Shown: piece by piece, positions 7,280-15,390 of the stretch
Numbering within the stretch: position 1 is the stretch's first letter
Layout of the letters: each line of letters opens with the position of its first letter
NCBI RefSeq assembly: GCF_947495925.1
Contig: NZ_CANMAU010000006.1
Coordinates: 129,001 to 193,000, forward strand
DNA length: 64,000 nt
DNA from: an uncultured Algibacter sp.
GTDB taxonomy: Bacteria; Bacteroidota; Bacteroidia; Flavobacteriales; Flavobacteriaceae
Reading direction: 5' to 3'
Notes under the pieces: generated by a model
What the model saw: the letters and a program-made list of their open reading frames with translations, nothing else
Told to the model about the DNA's origin: nothing
Databases searched by the model: none
Position numbers and translations under genes: made by a program

Positions 7280-8543
7280 TTAAAATGACTTTCAGTTTTT
7301 CAACAAGACGATAAACATCTTCAAAAGAGTTGTACAAGGGCACGGGGGCACAACGTATAACATTAGGTTCTCTCCAGTCGCTAATTACTCCCTCATTAAT
7401 TAGTCTGTCATGTAACGTTTTATTGGCATTTTTAACTTGTATAGATAGTTGGCATCCACGCTCATTGACATTACTAGGGGTAATTATTCTTATTGTGTCT
7501 TCCCCTAGTTCTCTAAGTAAAAATTCTAAATATCCTGTTAGCTTCTTTGACTTGCTTAATAATTGGTTCATTCCAATTTCATTAAACATGTCTAGTGATG
7601 CTTTTATGGCAGCCATAGATAGAATAGGGGGATTGCTTAATTGCCAACCTTCTGCACCTTCCAATTGATCAAATTCATCGCGCATGTTAAATCTTGTTTG
7701 TTTATTGTGACTCCACCAGCCCGTAAAACGATTTAAATTTTTACTATATGCATGACGCTCATGAACAAAGCAACCACCTAAACTTCCTGGACCGGCGTTT
7801 AAGTATTTGTAAGTGCACCATACTGCGAAATCGGCATCTGAGTTGTGAAGGTTTAATGCAACATTACCTGCGCCGTGAGCACAATCGAACCCCACCAAGC
7901 AACCTTGTTTGTGCCCAAGACTTGTTATACGTTTTAAATCAAAAAACTGTCCTGTATAATAATTAACGCCGCCTACCATGATAAGGGCTATTTCTTGTCC
8001 TTGTTCTTCAAGAATAGTTTTTAAATCCTCATAACGTAATAACTCTTCACCTTTTCTTGGTTCCCATAAAACGACTCCTTCTCTATCATCAAAACCATGA
8101 TGGCGAAGTTGAGATTCTACAGCGTATTTATCAGAAGGAAAAGCATCACTTTCTATTAATATTTTATAACGTGTTTTTGTTGGCTTATAAAACGAAACCA
8201 TCATGAAGTGAAGGTTTGCCGTAAGGGTATTCATAACAACAACTTCAATAGGTTTTGCTCCCACGATTTTAGCCATATTCTCGGTTAAAAATTCATGGTA
8301 AGGTAACCAAGGTGTTTTTCCTTGTGTATGACCTTCAACACCTAAATTTGCCCAATCTTCTAATTCTTGATTTATATAAGATTTTGTGCATTTGGGTTGT
8401 AACCCTAACGAATTGCCAGTCATGTAAATCCATTCATTACCACCGTTGTCTTTGGGTATATGAAATTGGTTTCTATAAGACTTTAGTACATCTTTTTTGT
8501 CTTGTTCTAAAGCGTAATTAATCCCTAATTTATAATCAGACAA
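7272..8543 (-). CDS. kynU: Kynureninase
   Basis: The 423-residue fold-type I PLP enzyme has the Schiff-base Lys246 in WCTYKYLNAGPG and the cofactor-binding Asp220 and His223 in FDCAHG. The kynureninase block GNSLGLQP lies near residue 45. It cleaves 3-hydroxykynurenine to 3-hydroxyanthranilate and alanine. The start is TTG (TTG TCT GAT); no in-frame ATG lies upstream before the promoter box. It is the first gene of the operon kynU-kmo-GNAT-SDR-nbaC-ACMSD-OMT. No tryptophan dioxygenase or formamidase is adjacent, so kynurenine must come from genes elsewhere or from outside. Confidence 0.96.
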   Translation of the reverse strand: MSDYKLGINYALEQDKKDVLKSYRNQFHIPKDNGGNEWIYMTGNSLGLQPKCTKSYINQELEDWANLGVEGHTQGKTPWLPYHEFLTENMAKIVGAKPIEVVVMNTLTANLHFMMVSFYKPTKTRYKILIESDAFPSDKYAVESQLRHHGFDDREGVVLWEPRKGEELLRYEDLKTILEEQGQEIALIMVGGVNYYTGQFFDLKRITSLGHKQGCLVGFDCAHGAGNVALNLHNSDADFAVWCTYKYLNAGPGSLGGCFVHERHAYSKNLNRFTGWWSHNKQTRFNMRDEFDQLEGAEGWQLSNPPILSMAAIKASLDMFNEIGMNQLLSKSKKLTGYLEFLLRELGEDTIRIITPSNVNERGCQLSIQVKNANKTLHDRLINEGVISDWREPNVIRCAPVPLYNSFEDVYRLVEKLKVILNE

Positions 8544-8567
8544 TGTATATTTTTTTTGGGTTTATAA

Positions 8568-8575
8568 CAAAAATA
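8568..8575 (-). promoter_or_regulatory. Promoter box TATTTTTG for the kynurenine operon
   Basis: On the minus strand TATTTTTG fits TAnnTTTG and lies 24 bp upstream of the kynU TTG start. I see no clear -33 TTG. Confidence 0.5.
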
Positions 8576-8660
8576 AGGATTAAAAAATTATAAAGTAGGG
8601 CTCTAATACTTACTTTTTAATGAGGAACTTTTTTTGTATATTTAGTGAAATGCCAATACT

Positions 8661-9080
8661 ATGAGTAAGATAAAAGAATATTCGAACGGAGAGACTACCG
8701 TGGTTTGGGAGGCTGAAAAGTGTATCCATTCTGCAATTTGTGCAAAAGGACTGCCTAAGGTATTTCGCCCTAGATTGCGCCCGTGGATTAAACTGGATGA
8801 AGCAAAAACCGAAGCTATAATCAATCAAGTAAAGCAATGTCCGTCTGGAGCACTACGATTTTATATGAATAATAAAGACGATAAGACTTCTGAAACTTTA
8901 GAAACTAAAGTTGAGGTTTTAGAAAATGGACCTTTATTAGTTTATGGGACACTTAAAGTAGTTAATAGGGACGGATCTTCCGAAACAAAAAATAAAACCA
9001 CCGCTTTTTGTAGATGTGGTGCTTCTGGCAATAAGCCTTATTGTGATGGCGCTCATGTCTCCTCAGAATTTAAAGGCTAG
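8661..9080 (+). CDS. Two-domain Fe-S protein: divergent 4Fe-4S domain plus CDGSH domain
   Basis: Residues about 10-70 form a divergent 4Fe-4S domain of the YjdI type (CIHSAICAKGLP ... QCPSGAL). Residues about 85-139 form a CDGSH zinc-finger-like 2Fe-2S domain with the ligand set CRCGASGNKPYCDGAH (three Cys, one His). CDGSH clusters are redox-active and can be transferred, and the fusion suggests a soluble electron or cluster carrier. The partner is unknown. The gene is monocistronic, diverging from kynU, and ends before a hairpin. Confidence 0.88.
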   Translation: MSKIKEYSNGETTVVWEAEKCIHSAICAKGLPKVFRPRLRPWIKLDEAKTEAIINQVKQCPSGALRFYMNNKDDKTSETLETKVEVLENGPLLVYGTLKVVNRDGSSETKNKTTAFCRCGASGNKPYCDGAHVSSEFKG

Positions 9081-9091
9081 AACAAAAAGAT

Positions 9092-9123
9092 AAAGCGCTT
9101 AAACCAATTGATTCAAGCGCTTT
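9092..9123 (+). terminator. Hairpin after the CDGSH gene
   Basis: AAAGCGCTT (9092-9100) pairs exactly with AAGCGCTTT (9115-9123) across a 14-base loop, 11 bp after the stop. The T-run is short (TTTAATATAT), so termination is probable rather than certain. Confidence 0.5.
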
Positions 9124-9220
9124 AATATATATAGACGCATTACGCGGAAAATAATTACTATACTTTATATACGAGCGCTAGTCTCTTGTTAGGTTTAAAT
9201 TACAGAAAGGTCTAAAATTT

Positions 9221-9880
9221 TTAATTTAAAATGACTTTGATATTACTTAAGGTTAAATTCCAATCTGAATCTAACATTTTGTGATCTGAAGCTAGAAGTA
9301 ACCCATTGTAGTTTTTGTAATTTTCAAACGTATTGGTTAGTGATGGTTCTGGTTGGTTACCTTTTCTGAAAGCCCATTCTTTAATTAAAAAATCATCATT
9401 GTAGTAAATATCATAGGCATCACCCGGTGTGTATCCTCCACTATCATTTGAATAAGTTAAAACGATTTTGTTCATGATTACTTGACTTATAGGAGCTTTT
9501 TCTATTAATGGTTGAGAGATTGTTGTGTTTTTATCCCAAACCAACTGAAAAGGAATTAATAGCCAAAACTTGTCATTAATAAAATTTTCATCCGCTCTAA
9601 ATGATAGACTATCAATATTTTTTCTGAAATAATTAATGGTGTCTTTTTCAGTAATAAGTGAAATACTATCGTTTTTAGGCTGCCATACCCAATTTCTTTT
9701 TTTGTTAAAGGTAAATTGTATTTTAGAAATATATTGCCAATTCTTAAAACCATGGGCATTGGCTATTTTTTCAGCAATAGACAGTGTGGGGTGAGTTTTA
9801 GAATTAGTTTCAGATTTAGGCTTTTCTTTGCACCCAGTTATAAGGGTAAATGCTAAAGTAGTGTAGAATAGTATTTTCAT
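9221..9880 (-). CDS. DUF6503-like lipoprotein
   Basis: The 219-residue protein has a short hydrophobic signal and a lipobox LITGC, so it should be lipid-anchored in the envelope. The body contains the phrases AHGFKNWQ near the N-terminus and TPGDAYDIYYNDDFL near the middle. The same phrases occur in the plus-strand protein at 50706-51494 (VHGGLANWN and SPEDEYILYYDAE). The two are therefore paralogues, and I place both in the DUF6503 group, which resembles LolA/LppX-type lipoprotein-binding folds. Function is unknown. It stands alone between convergent and divergent neighbours. Confidence 0.7.
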   Translation of the reverse strand: MKILFYTTLAFTLITGCKEKPKSETNSKTHPTLSIAEKIANAHGFKNWQYISKIQFTFNKKRNWVWQPKNDSISLITEKDTINYFRKNIDSLSFRADENFINDKFWLLIPFQLVWDKNTTISQPLIEKAPISQVIMNKIVLTYSNDSGGYTPGDAYDIYYNDDFLIKEWAFRKGNQPEPSLTNTFENYKNYNGLLLASDHKMLDSDWNLTLSNIKVILN

Positions 9881-9913
9881 AAATTAGACTTTTTGTAAAT
9901 ATATAACTTGATT

Positions 9914-10714
9914 ATGAGTACTAACAAGAAATATTTTGAGATTAACAAATCCACATGGAATGATAAAGTAAAAGTGCATTCTGAAAGTAATATGTACGAT
10001 TTAGAGGGTTTTAAAAAAGGGAAGTCATCATTGATGCCTTATGAATTAGAAGCTTTGGGAGATGTGAAGGGGAAGTCGTTATTGCATTTACAATGTCATT
10101 TTGGGCAAGATACACTTAGTTTAAGTAGGATGGGAGCCAAATGTGTTGGTGTAGATTTAAGTGATGAGGGAGTGAAATTAGCTAAACGTTTGAATGATGA
10201 GTTGAAGCTAGATGCTAATTTTGTTTGTTGTAATGTTTTAGATACGTCTGAATTTGTTAAAGATGAATTTGATATTGTTTATACAAGTTATGGTGTTATA
10301 GGGTGGTTGCCTGATTTAAAACCTTGGGGGCAAATGATAGCTGAACGCTTAAAAAAGGGAGGGACGTTTTTTATGGCAGAATTTCATCCTATAGTTTGGA
10401 TGTTCGATTACTTAGAAGATAAGCCTGTTATGAAATATGGATACATGCAGGACGAGGTTATTTACGAAGAATACGAAGGAACTTATGCTGATGAAAACTC
10501 TAGTATGATTAGTAAAGAATATGCATGGAATCATGGGGTAGGTGAAGTGATTTCCGCGTTAACGGAAGCTGGATTGCATATAGAGTATTTAAAAGAGTTT
10601 AATGAGAGTCCTTACGATGTATTACCTAATCTAAAACAAAATGAGTCAGGAATGTATGCAACAGATGATAAATTATACCCTTTGATTTTTACTTTAAAGG
10701 CTACTAAACTTTAA
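9914..10714 (+). CDS. SAM-dependent methyltransferase
   Basis: The 266-residue class I methyltransferase has SAM-binding motif I as LLHLQCHFGQDTLSLSRMG (about residues 53-71) and the acidic motif GVDLSDEGVKLAKRL. It then has a TSYGVIGWLPDL stretch typical of the methyltransferase-11/25 type. I chose ATG 9914 over an in-frame TTG six bases upstream. The substrate cannot be told from sequence. The gene is monocistronic and divergent from the DUF6503 gene, from which it is separated by 33 bp. Confidence 0.82.
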   Translation: MSTNKKYFEINKSTWNDKVKVHSESNMYDLEGFKKGKSSLMPYELEALGDVKGKSLLHLQCHFGQDTLSLSRMGAKCVGVDLSDEGVKLAKRLNDELKLDANFVCCNVLDTSEFVKDEFDIVYTSYGVIGWLPDLKPWGQMIAERLKKGGTFFMAEFHPIVWMFDYLEDKPVMKYGYMQDEVIYEEYEGTYADENSSMISKEYAWNHGVGEVISALTEAGLHIEYLKEFNESPYDVLPNLKQNESGMYATDDKLYPLIFTLKATKL

Positions 10715-10824
10715 TATTAAATAGGAGAGGATTGATATATTGAATTATAATTTAAGGACTCTAATTTTCTGTAAAAGCTAGGGGCATTATTTAATAAACA
10801 TCTGAAGCTTTCAAAATAAAATTG

Positions 10825-10832
10825 TAAATTTG
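10825..10832 (+). promoter_or_regulatory. Promoter box TAAATTTG
   Basis: TAAATTTG fits TAnnTTTG, 33 bp upstream of the ATG at 10866. A longer in-frame TTG start at 10830 would fall inside this box, which argues for the ATG. Confidence 0.5.
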
Positions 10833-10865
10833 ATAATAATATACAACTACTATAACTTTTTAATT

Positions 10866-11297
10866 ATGAAAAAAACACTCTTTTTAACAACGTTGGTCAT
10901 TACATGTTTTTCAGTAAATGTTTTTAGTCAAGCTAGGAGCGAATTGAATTTTGGACTTATTGGCGTTAATTATGAAATTCCTGTACATAAGGATATTACA
11001 ATCGCACCTGGGGCAGGTACTAATTTTGATCTTGATTGGTTAACATTAGGAGTCAAAGCAAATTATTATTTTGATAACCTATTTGGTTTAGCTGATGAGG
11101 CCTGGGATGTTTATGGTGGATTAGGTGCTGGTTACGCCATTTATAATGGGAATGGTAATAATAGTAGTGATTTTGACTTAGGTCTTCATGTTGGAGGAAG
11201 ATGGTTTTGGAATGATAAATGGGGTATTTACTTAGAATTTGGTGGTGGCAGTACGCAAGGTGCCACTGGAGGTCTTGGAGTGACTATGAAGCTATAA
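10866..11297 (+). CDS. Small secreted outer-membrane beta-barrel-like protein
   Basis: The 143-residue protein has an N-terminal signal peptide (MKKTLFLTTLVITCFSVNVFSQ, cleavage likely after FSQ). The rest is alternating Gly/aromatic strands (LGVKANYYFD, VYGGLGAGYAIYNG, GLHVGGRWFWN, GIYLEFGGG) ending in MKL, as in small outer-membrane barrels. No enzyme motif is visible. The size suggests an eight-strand or smaller barrel. It is monocistronic with its own promoter box and a downstream terminator. Confidence 0.7.
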   Translation: MKKTLFLTTLVITCFSVNVFSQARSELNFGLIGVNYEIPVHKDITIAPGAGTNFDLDWLTLGVKANYYFDNLFGLADEAWDVYGGLGAGYAIYNGNGNNSSDFDLGLHVGGRWFWNDKWGIYLEFGGGSTQGATGGLGVTMKL

Positions 11298-11365
11298 GAA
11301 CAATAAGTTTTTTAAAAGTTAATACTTGATTAATGACTTAATGATTAAACAGGAAATTAAACTTG

Positions 11366-11398
11366 AACCTCAATGTGTTTACAGATTGAGGTTTTTTT
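11366..11398 (+). terminator. Rho-independent terminator
   Basis: AACCTCAAT and ATTGAGGTT form a 9-bp stem with a 10-base loop followed by seven T. It ends the transcript of the small secreted protein, 68 bp after its stop. Confidence 0.8.
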
Positions 11399-11476
11399 AA
11401 GATTTTATTTTTTATATCCTAGGTGATGTGAATTTTTATATTGAGTAAAGTTCTGTTTTTCAAGACTACAAATAAC

Positions 11477-12139
11477 TTAAAATGAAACTTCTTTTAATAG
11501 TTCTTTAGGGAATTTACTTTTAAATCTGTTTAGGCGTGGAATAGAGACATTCTGGATATATGGATGGTTTGGGTGTCGTTTTTCATAGTTTTGATGATAG
11601 TCTTCTGCTACCCAAAATTTTTGAAAAGGATATACTTCTGCAGCAATTTCAACATCCATGGCTTTGGCTAAAGCTACTTTCTTTTTTAAAATGACTTGCT
11701 TTTGTTCATCATTTTGATAAAAAATAATGGATCGATATTGAGATCCTCGGTCATTACCCTGCCCATTTATTTGTGTTACATTTTGAGAAGCAAAATATAC
11801 ATCAACTAGGGTTTCAAAACTTACTACATTCGGATCGTAAATAATTTCTACGGCTTCGGCATGTCCTGTTTTACCTGTATTACTAGCGTCATAAGTTGGG
11901 TTTTTGGTGTGCCCACCAGAATAGCCTGAAATAGATTCGTCTACTCCTTTTACGCTTTCATAAATAGCTTCTACACACCAAAAGCAACCGCTAGCAAAAT
12001 AAGCTCTTGCTTTTCCATTTTTTAGTGGTACTTGAATGGGTTTAGCTTGTTTTACTAATTCCTGTGATTTTTTTGATTGCGCAGAGTTTTGACAACTAAA
12101 GCAAAGTGCTAATACTATGAGGGGGATAATACGTTTCAT
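11477..12139 (-). CDS. msrA: Peptide-methionine (S)-S-oxide reductase, lipoprotein form
   Basis: The 220-residue protein has a signal and lipobox ending at Cys16, so it is envelope-anchored, unlike cytosolic MsrA. The catalytic motif is GCFWCVEA (Cys52, Cys55), followed by the family blocks GYSGGHTKNPTY, HAEAVE and QYRSIIFY. MsrA reduces the S epimer of methionine sulfoxide in proteins. Only about 50 residues follow the QYRSI block, and no MsrB domain is fused. It is probably monocistronic. Confidence 0.95.
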   Translation of the reverse strand: MKRIIPLIVLALCFSCQNSAQSKKSQELVKQAKPIQVPLKNGKARAYFASGCFWCVEAIYESVKGVDESISGYSGGHTKNPTYDASNTGKTGHAEAVEIIYDPNVVSFETLVDVYFASQNVTQINGQGNDRGSQYRSIIFYQNDEQKQVILKKKVALAKAMDVEIAAEVYPFQKFWVAEDYHQNYEKRHPNHPYIQNVSIPRLNRFKSKFPKELLKEVSF

Positions 12140-12249
12140 ATATTTTATTTTTATAATAGACGTTTGAAACTCAGAAACCTTAATTAATTATTCGTCATTT
12201 TAACAATTCCGATTGAAGCATTTTGAATTATAGGTTTTACGTTTTGTTA

Positions 12250-12257
12250 TATCTTTG
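12250..12257 (+). promoter_or_regulatory. Orphan promoter box TATCTTTG
   Basis: TATCTTTG fits TAnnTTTG and points into the 328-bp spacer between msrA and the DUF164 gene, where no recognised protein gene lies on the plus strand. A TTTG at 12222-12225 is 24 bp upstream, slightly far for a -33 element. Confidence 0.4.
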
Positions 12258-12263
12258 TAAGTT

Positions 12264-12445
12264 CTGCTGATAGTGGCTAAAATTAAACATTTAAGTTTTT
12301 ATAGGTTCAATACAATAAACTTTAAGAAAGAATTTGTTCCAATCGCTCTAGCTAACTTTGGCAAGCGTCAAAGCTGGACTAGCCATGGTTGGAACACTTT
12401 GTCCATAGAATTAATAAAAAAAGCCTCCAGTTTCCTGAAGGCTCT
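12264..12445 (+). ncRNA. Candidate small RNA or palindromic repeat in the msrA-DUF164 spacer
   Basis: The region between the box at 12250-12257 and the hairpin at 12414-12445 is about 180 bases. Its centre holds a nested, symmetric hairpin: GTTCCAA (12336-12342) with TTGGAAC (12389-12395), CTAG (12348-12351) with CTAG (12379-12382), and CTTTG (12356-12360) with CAAAG (12369-12373), closed by an 8-base loop. A 60-codon frame from GTG 12273 crosses the region but resembles no protein I recognise. The element could be a small RNA or a dispersed palindromic repeat. Strand and ends are inferred. Confidence 0.3.
12414..12445 (-). terminator. Terminator of the Nif3-DUF164 operon
   Basis: On the minus strand AGCCTTCAG and CTGGAGGCT form a 9-bp stem with one G-U pair, followed by seven T. 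It lies about 20 bp after the stop of the DUF164 gene. Confidence 0.8.
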
Positions 12446-12467
12446 AAATATTTAATGTTTAAATGGA

Positions 12468-13247
12468 TTAAAGTTTTGAAAACATTTTTTCCATTTTTTC
12501 TTTTTGTTCTTCAGCTAAGGCCGCGTCAACTAAAATTCTTCCACTATGCTCGTCTGTAATAACTTTTTTACGAGAGGCAATTTCAACCTGCACTTGTGGT
12601 GGAATTGTGAAGAAAGATCCTCCTGAAGCACCTCTTTCAATTGGTACAACAGCTAATCCGTTTTTTACATTAGTTCTTATTCTAGTATAGGCAGAAACTA
12701 AGCGTTCTTCAAGTTGTTGCTTGTATTCTTCTGACTTTAAAATTAAAGCTTGTTCTTCTTTTTCAGTTTCAGCTAAAATATCATTAAGCTCACCTTTTTT
12801 GTGTTTTAAATGCGTATCACGCTCTTTTACACGTTCTTTAGTTTCAGCAATAACTTCTTTTTTCTGCTCAATTTGAACTTTAAACTCTTTGATGTGCTTT
12901 TCTGCTAATTCTATTTCTAATTCTTGAAACTCAATTTCTTTAGTTAAAGAGTTGAATTCTCTGTTGTTTCTAACATTTTGTTGTTGCTCTGCATATTTTT
13001 TCATTAAAGCTTTTGATTCCTCAATCAAATTCTTTTTGCTAGCAATATCGTTGTCTATTACCTCTAAATTAGAAACAAGTTTTTCTAATCTTATGTTTAA
13101 TCCAGCAACTTCATCTTCTAAATCACGAACTTCTAAAGGAAGTTCTCCACGAACATTTCTTATTTCATCTATACGAGAATCGATGAGTTGTAAATCGTAT
13201 AAAGCTCTTAAGCGCTCTTCGACAGTTACTTCTTTCTTTTTAGCCAT
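12468..13247 (-). CDS. DUF164-type coiled-coil protein with degenerate C-terminal zinc ribbon
   Basis: The 259-residue protein is a long antiparallel coiled coil (about residues 10-190) followed by the C-terminal block that in homologues is a four-Cys zinc ribbon. All four metal Cys are replaced here: RGASGGSF has Ser208 and Ser211, and ITDEHSGRI has Asp232 and Ser235. The ribbon scaffold (IPPQ, GRILVD) is kept, so the fold may persist without metal. Function is unknown. It follows the Nif3-like gene by 3 bp, a pairing I recall as common in bacteria. Confidence 0.85.
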   Translation of the reverse strand: MAKKKEVTVEERLRALYDLQLIDSRIDEIRNVRGELPLEVRDLEDEVAGLNIRLEKLVSNLEVIDNDIASKKNLIEESKALMKKYAEQQQNVRNNREFNSLTKEIEFQELEIELAEKHIKEFKVQIEQKKEVIAETKERVKERDTHLKHKKGELNDILAETEKEEQALILKSEEYKQQLEERLVSAYTRIRTNVKNGLAVVPIERGASGGSFFTIPPQVQVEIASRKKVITDEHSGRILVDAALAEEQKEKMEKMFSKL

Positions 13248-13250
13248 ACT

Positions 13251-14345
13251 TTAAAAATACTTAACAGGATTGGTGTTTATCTTTGATAAAATGATTGCAA
13301 AATTAGTAATTTTTTTTGTAAGATGTGCAACTAAACCATTTTTTGTGAATTGCTCACTTTCATAATGTCCAATATCTGCCAATAGGATACTATTTTCTGC
13401 TGTAAAAAAGTCGTGATACTTTAAATCTGCAGTCACAAATGCATCAGCGCCTACAGCCATAGCGGCTTGAATGGCAAAACTGCCAGAGCCACCTAGTACA
13501 GCCACTTTTTTAATCGTTTTATTTAATAATGATGAATGCCTAATACATTCGGTATTCATTTTTACTTTTAAGTGGTTAAGAAAACTCTGTTCGTCCATTG
13601 GTTCAGCAAGTTCTCCAATCATTCCCATACCAATATTTTGGTTTTTGTTCTCTAAAGTTGTTACTTCATAAGCGACTTCTTCGTAAGAATGATTTTTAAA
13701 AAGTGTATCAAGAACTTTTGATTCTAAATGTTTTTTAAAGGTGATCGTGATTTTAGTTTCTGCTTCAGTATGAATACTGCCTTTTTTACCTTTACTTGGG
13801 TTGGATTGTTCGTTACCATTAAAGGTACCGAAACCTTCAATATTAAAACTACAATCGTTGTAATTGCCAATGCTGCCCGCCCCAATTTTAAATAAAGCGG
13901 TTCTTAACGTTTCGGCTTCGTCCTTTGGAACATACGTAGTGAGCTTTTTTATGGTTTCGCTTTGCGGAATAAGTATACGTTTTTTGGTTAATAATAACTG
14001 ATTACAAATCATATCATTCACACCATGAATGGCGTTGTCTAAAGCAGTATGCATACTGTATATGGCGATATCATTTTTTATGGCTTTCATAACTACACGT
14101 TCAACATAACTTTTGCCAGTCATTTTTTTTAACCCTTTAAAAATAATAGGGTGGAAGCTTATTATTAAATTGCAGTTTTCTGAAATAGCTTCATCTATTA
14201 TACCTTCAAGAGTGTCTAAAGTCACCAAAACTCCTGTAATTTTTTGAGTTTTGTCGCCAACTAAAAGGCCAACGTTGTCAAAACCTTCAGCATAAGCTAA
14301 AGGGGCAAGTTCTTCTAAATGATTTATAACATCTTGTACAATCAT
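13251..14345 (-). CDS. Nif3-like dinuclear metal-centre protein
   Basis: The 364-residue protein has the Nif3/YbgI blocks NVGLLVGD, IISFHPIIFKG (first metal His) and MHTALDNAIHGVND. It ends with the C-terminal DIGHYESEQF (metal His and Glu). The inserted central domain (about residues 130-240) is the PII-like insertion of the long Nif3 form. Members form hexameric rings with two metals per site. They have been linked to GTP cyclohydrolase I in older annotations, but the activity is unproven. It is the first gene of the two-gene operon with the DUF164 protein. Confidence 0.9.
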   Translation of the reverse strand: MIVQDVINHLEELAPLAYAEGFDNVGLLVGDKTQKITGVLVTLDTLEGIIDEAISENCNLIISFHPIIFKGLKKMTGKSYVERVVMKAIKNDIAIYSMHTALDNAIHGVNDMICNQLLLTKKRILIPQSETIKKLTTYVPKDEAETLRTALFKIGAGSIGNYNDCSFNIEGFGTFNGNEQSNPSKGKKGSIHTEAETKITITFKKHLESKVLDTLFKNHSYEEVAYEVTTLENKNQNIGMGMIGELAEPMDEQSFLNHLKVKMNTECIRHSSLLNKTIKKVAVLGGSGSFAIQAAMAVGADAFVTADLKYHDFFTAENSILLADIGHYESEQFTKNGLVAHLTKKITNFAIILSKINTNPVKYF

Positions 14346-14362
14346 ACTTAATTTGTTTGGTT

Positions 14363-14370
14363 CAAAGATA
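14363..14370 (-). promoter_or_regulatory. Promoter box TATCTTTG for the Nif3-DUF164 operon
   Basis: On the minus strand TATCTTTG lies 17 bp upstream of the Nif3 ATG, in the 46-bp divergent spacer with lpxK. Confidence 0.55.
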
Positions 14371-14391
14371 AAATATTATACTTTCGTTAGG

Positions 14392-15390
14392 ATGAAAATA
14401 GTAAGATACATATTATTTCCAATTGTGCCTGTTTACTTTTTAGTAACCTGGTTAAGAAATAAATTATATGATGCTGGAATTAAGGCATCGAAATCATATA
14501 ACTTTCCCGTAGTTTGTGTAGGTAATTTAAGTGTAGGTGGTACTGGAAAAACGCCGATGATTGAGTACTTAATAAACCTTTTAAAAGATGAATATAAGCT
14601 AGCTACCTTGAGTAGAGGTTATAAAAGAAAAACAAAAGGATTTGTACTGGCGAATGAAGTTTCGAGTGTTGATTCTATTGGAGATGAGCCTTTTCAGTTT
14701 TATTCAAAATTTAAAGGGAACGTTCTGGTTGCTGTTGATTCTAATAGGCAACATGGAATTAAGTGTTTACAAGATTCTGAACCAGACCTAATTTTATTAG
14801 ATGATGCTTTTCAACATAGAAAAGTTAAAGCAGGCTTAAATATTTTATTAACAACCTATAACAAACCTTATTATAAAGATATTGTGTTACCCACTGGTGA
14901 TTTAAGAGAACCTAGAAGTGGAGCAGATCGCGCTAATATTATTGTGGTTACAAAATGCCCGAATAATTTAAGTGATACAGATAAAAGTGAAATAGTAAAA
15001 TGTATTAAGCCTAAAAACTTTCAAAGCGTGTTTTTTAGTTCTATTGCTTATTCTGAAAGGTTGTTTTCTGTAAAAGAAACGAAATTGTTAAGTGAAATAG
15101 CAGATTTTACGTTAGTAACAGGAATAGCAAATGCTTCTCCGTTATTGCAGTTTTTGAAGAAGAAACAATTGAAATTTGAACATTTAAATTTTAAAGATCA
15201 TCATCATTTTTCTCGAAAAGATATTGATGCTTTAAAAAATAAAGATTTGATTCTTACTACAGAGAAAGATTTTGTGAGATTAAAACAATATGATATCATA
15301 AAGGACAAACTATTTTATTTACCTATTACTGTGTCTATGGACGGGGCATTGGGGTTTAATCAAAAAATCAAAGATTTTATTAAGCATTAG
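14392..15390 (+). CDS. lpxK: Tetraacyldisaccharide 4'-kinase
   Basis: The 332-residue protein starts with a membrane-associating helix (ILFPIVPVYFLVTWL), then the P-loop VGNLSVGGTGKTPM near residues 43-56. The LpxK blocks LSRGYKRKTKG, GDEPFQFY and LDDAFQHRKV follow. It phosphorylates the 4' position of the lipid A disaccharide precursor at the inner membrane, so this organism makes lipid A. I chose ATG 14392; the longer TTG frame at 14353 overlaps the divergent promoter region. Its 3' end overlaps the convergent kinase gene by 11 bp. Confidence 0.95.
   Translation: MKIVRYILFPIVPVYFLVTWLRNKLYDAGIKASKSYNFPVVCVGNLSVGGTGKTPMIEYLINLLKDEYKLATLSRGYKRKTKGFVLANEVSSVDSIGDEPFQFYSKFKGNVLVAVDSNRQHGIKCLQDSEPDLILLDDAFQHRKVKAGLNILLTTYNKPYYKDIVLPTGDLREPRSGADRANIIVVTKCPNNLSDTDKSEIVKCIKPKNFQSVFFSSIAYSERLFSVKETKLLSEIADFTLVTGIANASPLLQFLKKKQLKFEHLNFKDHHHFSRKDIDALKNKDLILTTEKDFVRLKQYDIIKDKLFYLPITVSMDGALGFNQKIKDFIKH

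Noticed and set aside
8610-8837. Minus-strand frames overlapping the CDGSH gene start
   Set aside because: They are antisense to a protein with two recognisable Fe-S domains.
12273-12455. A 60-codon plus-strand frame starting at GTG in the msrA-DUF164 spacer
   Set aside because: It spans the nested hairpin and most of the terminator stem, starts at GTG with no supporting signal, and resembles no protein. The RNA or repeat reading explains the region better, though a peptide cannot be excluded.
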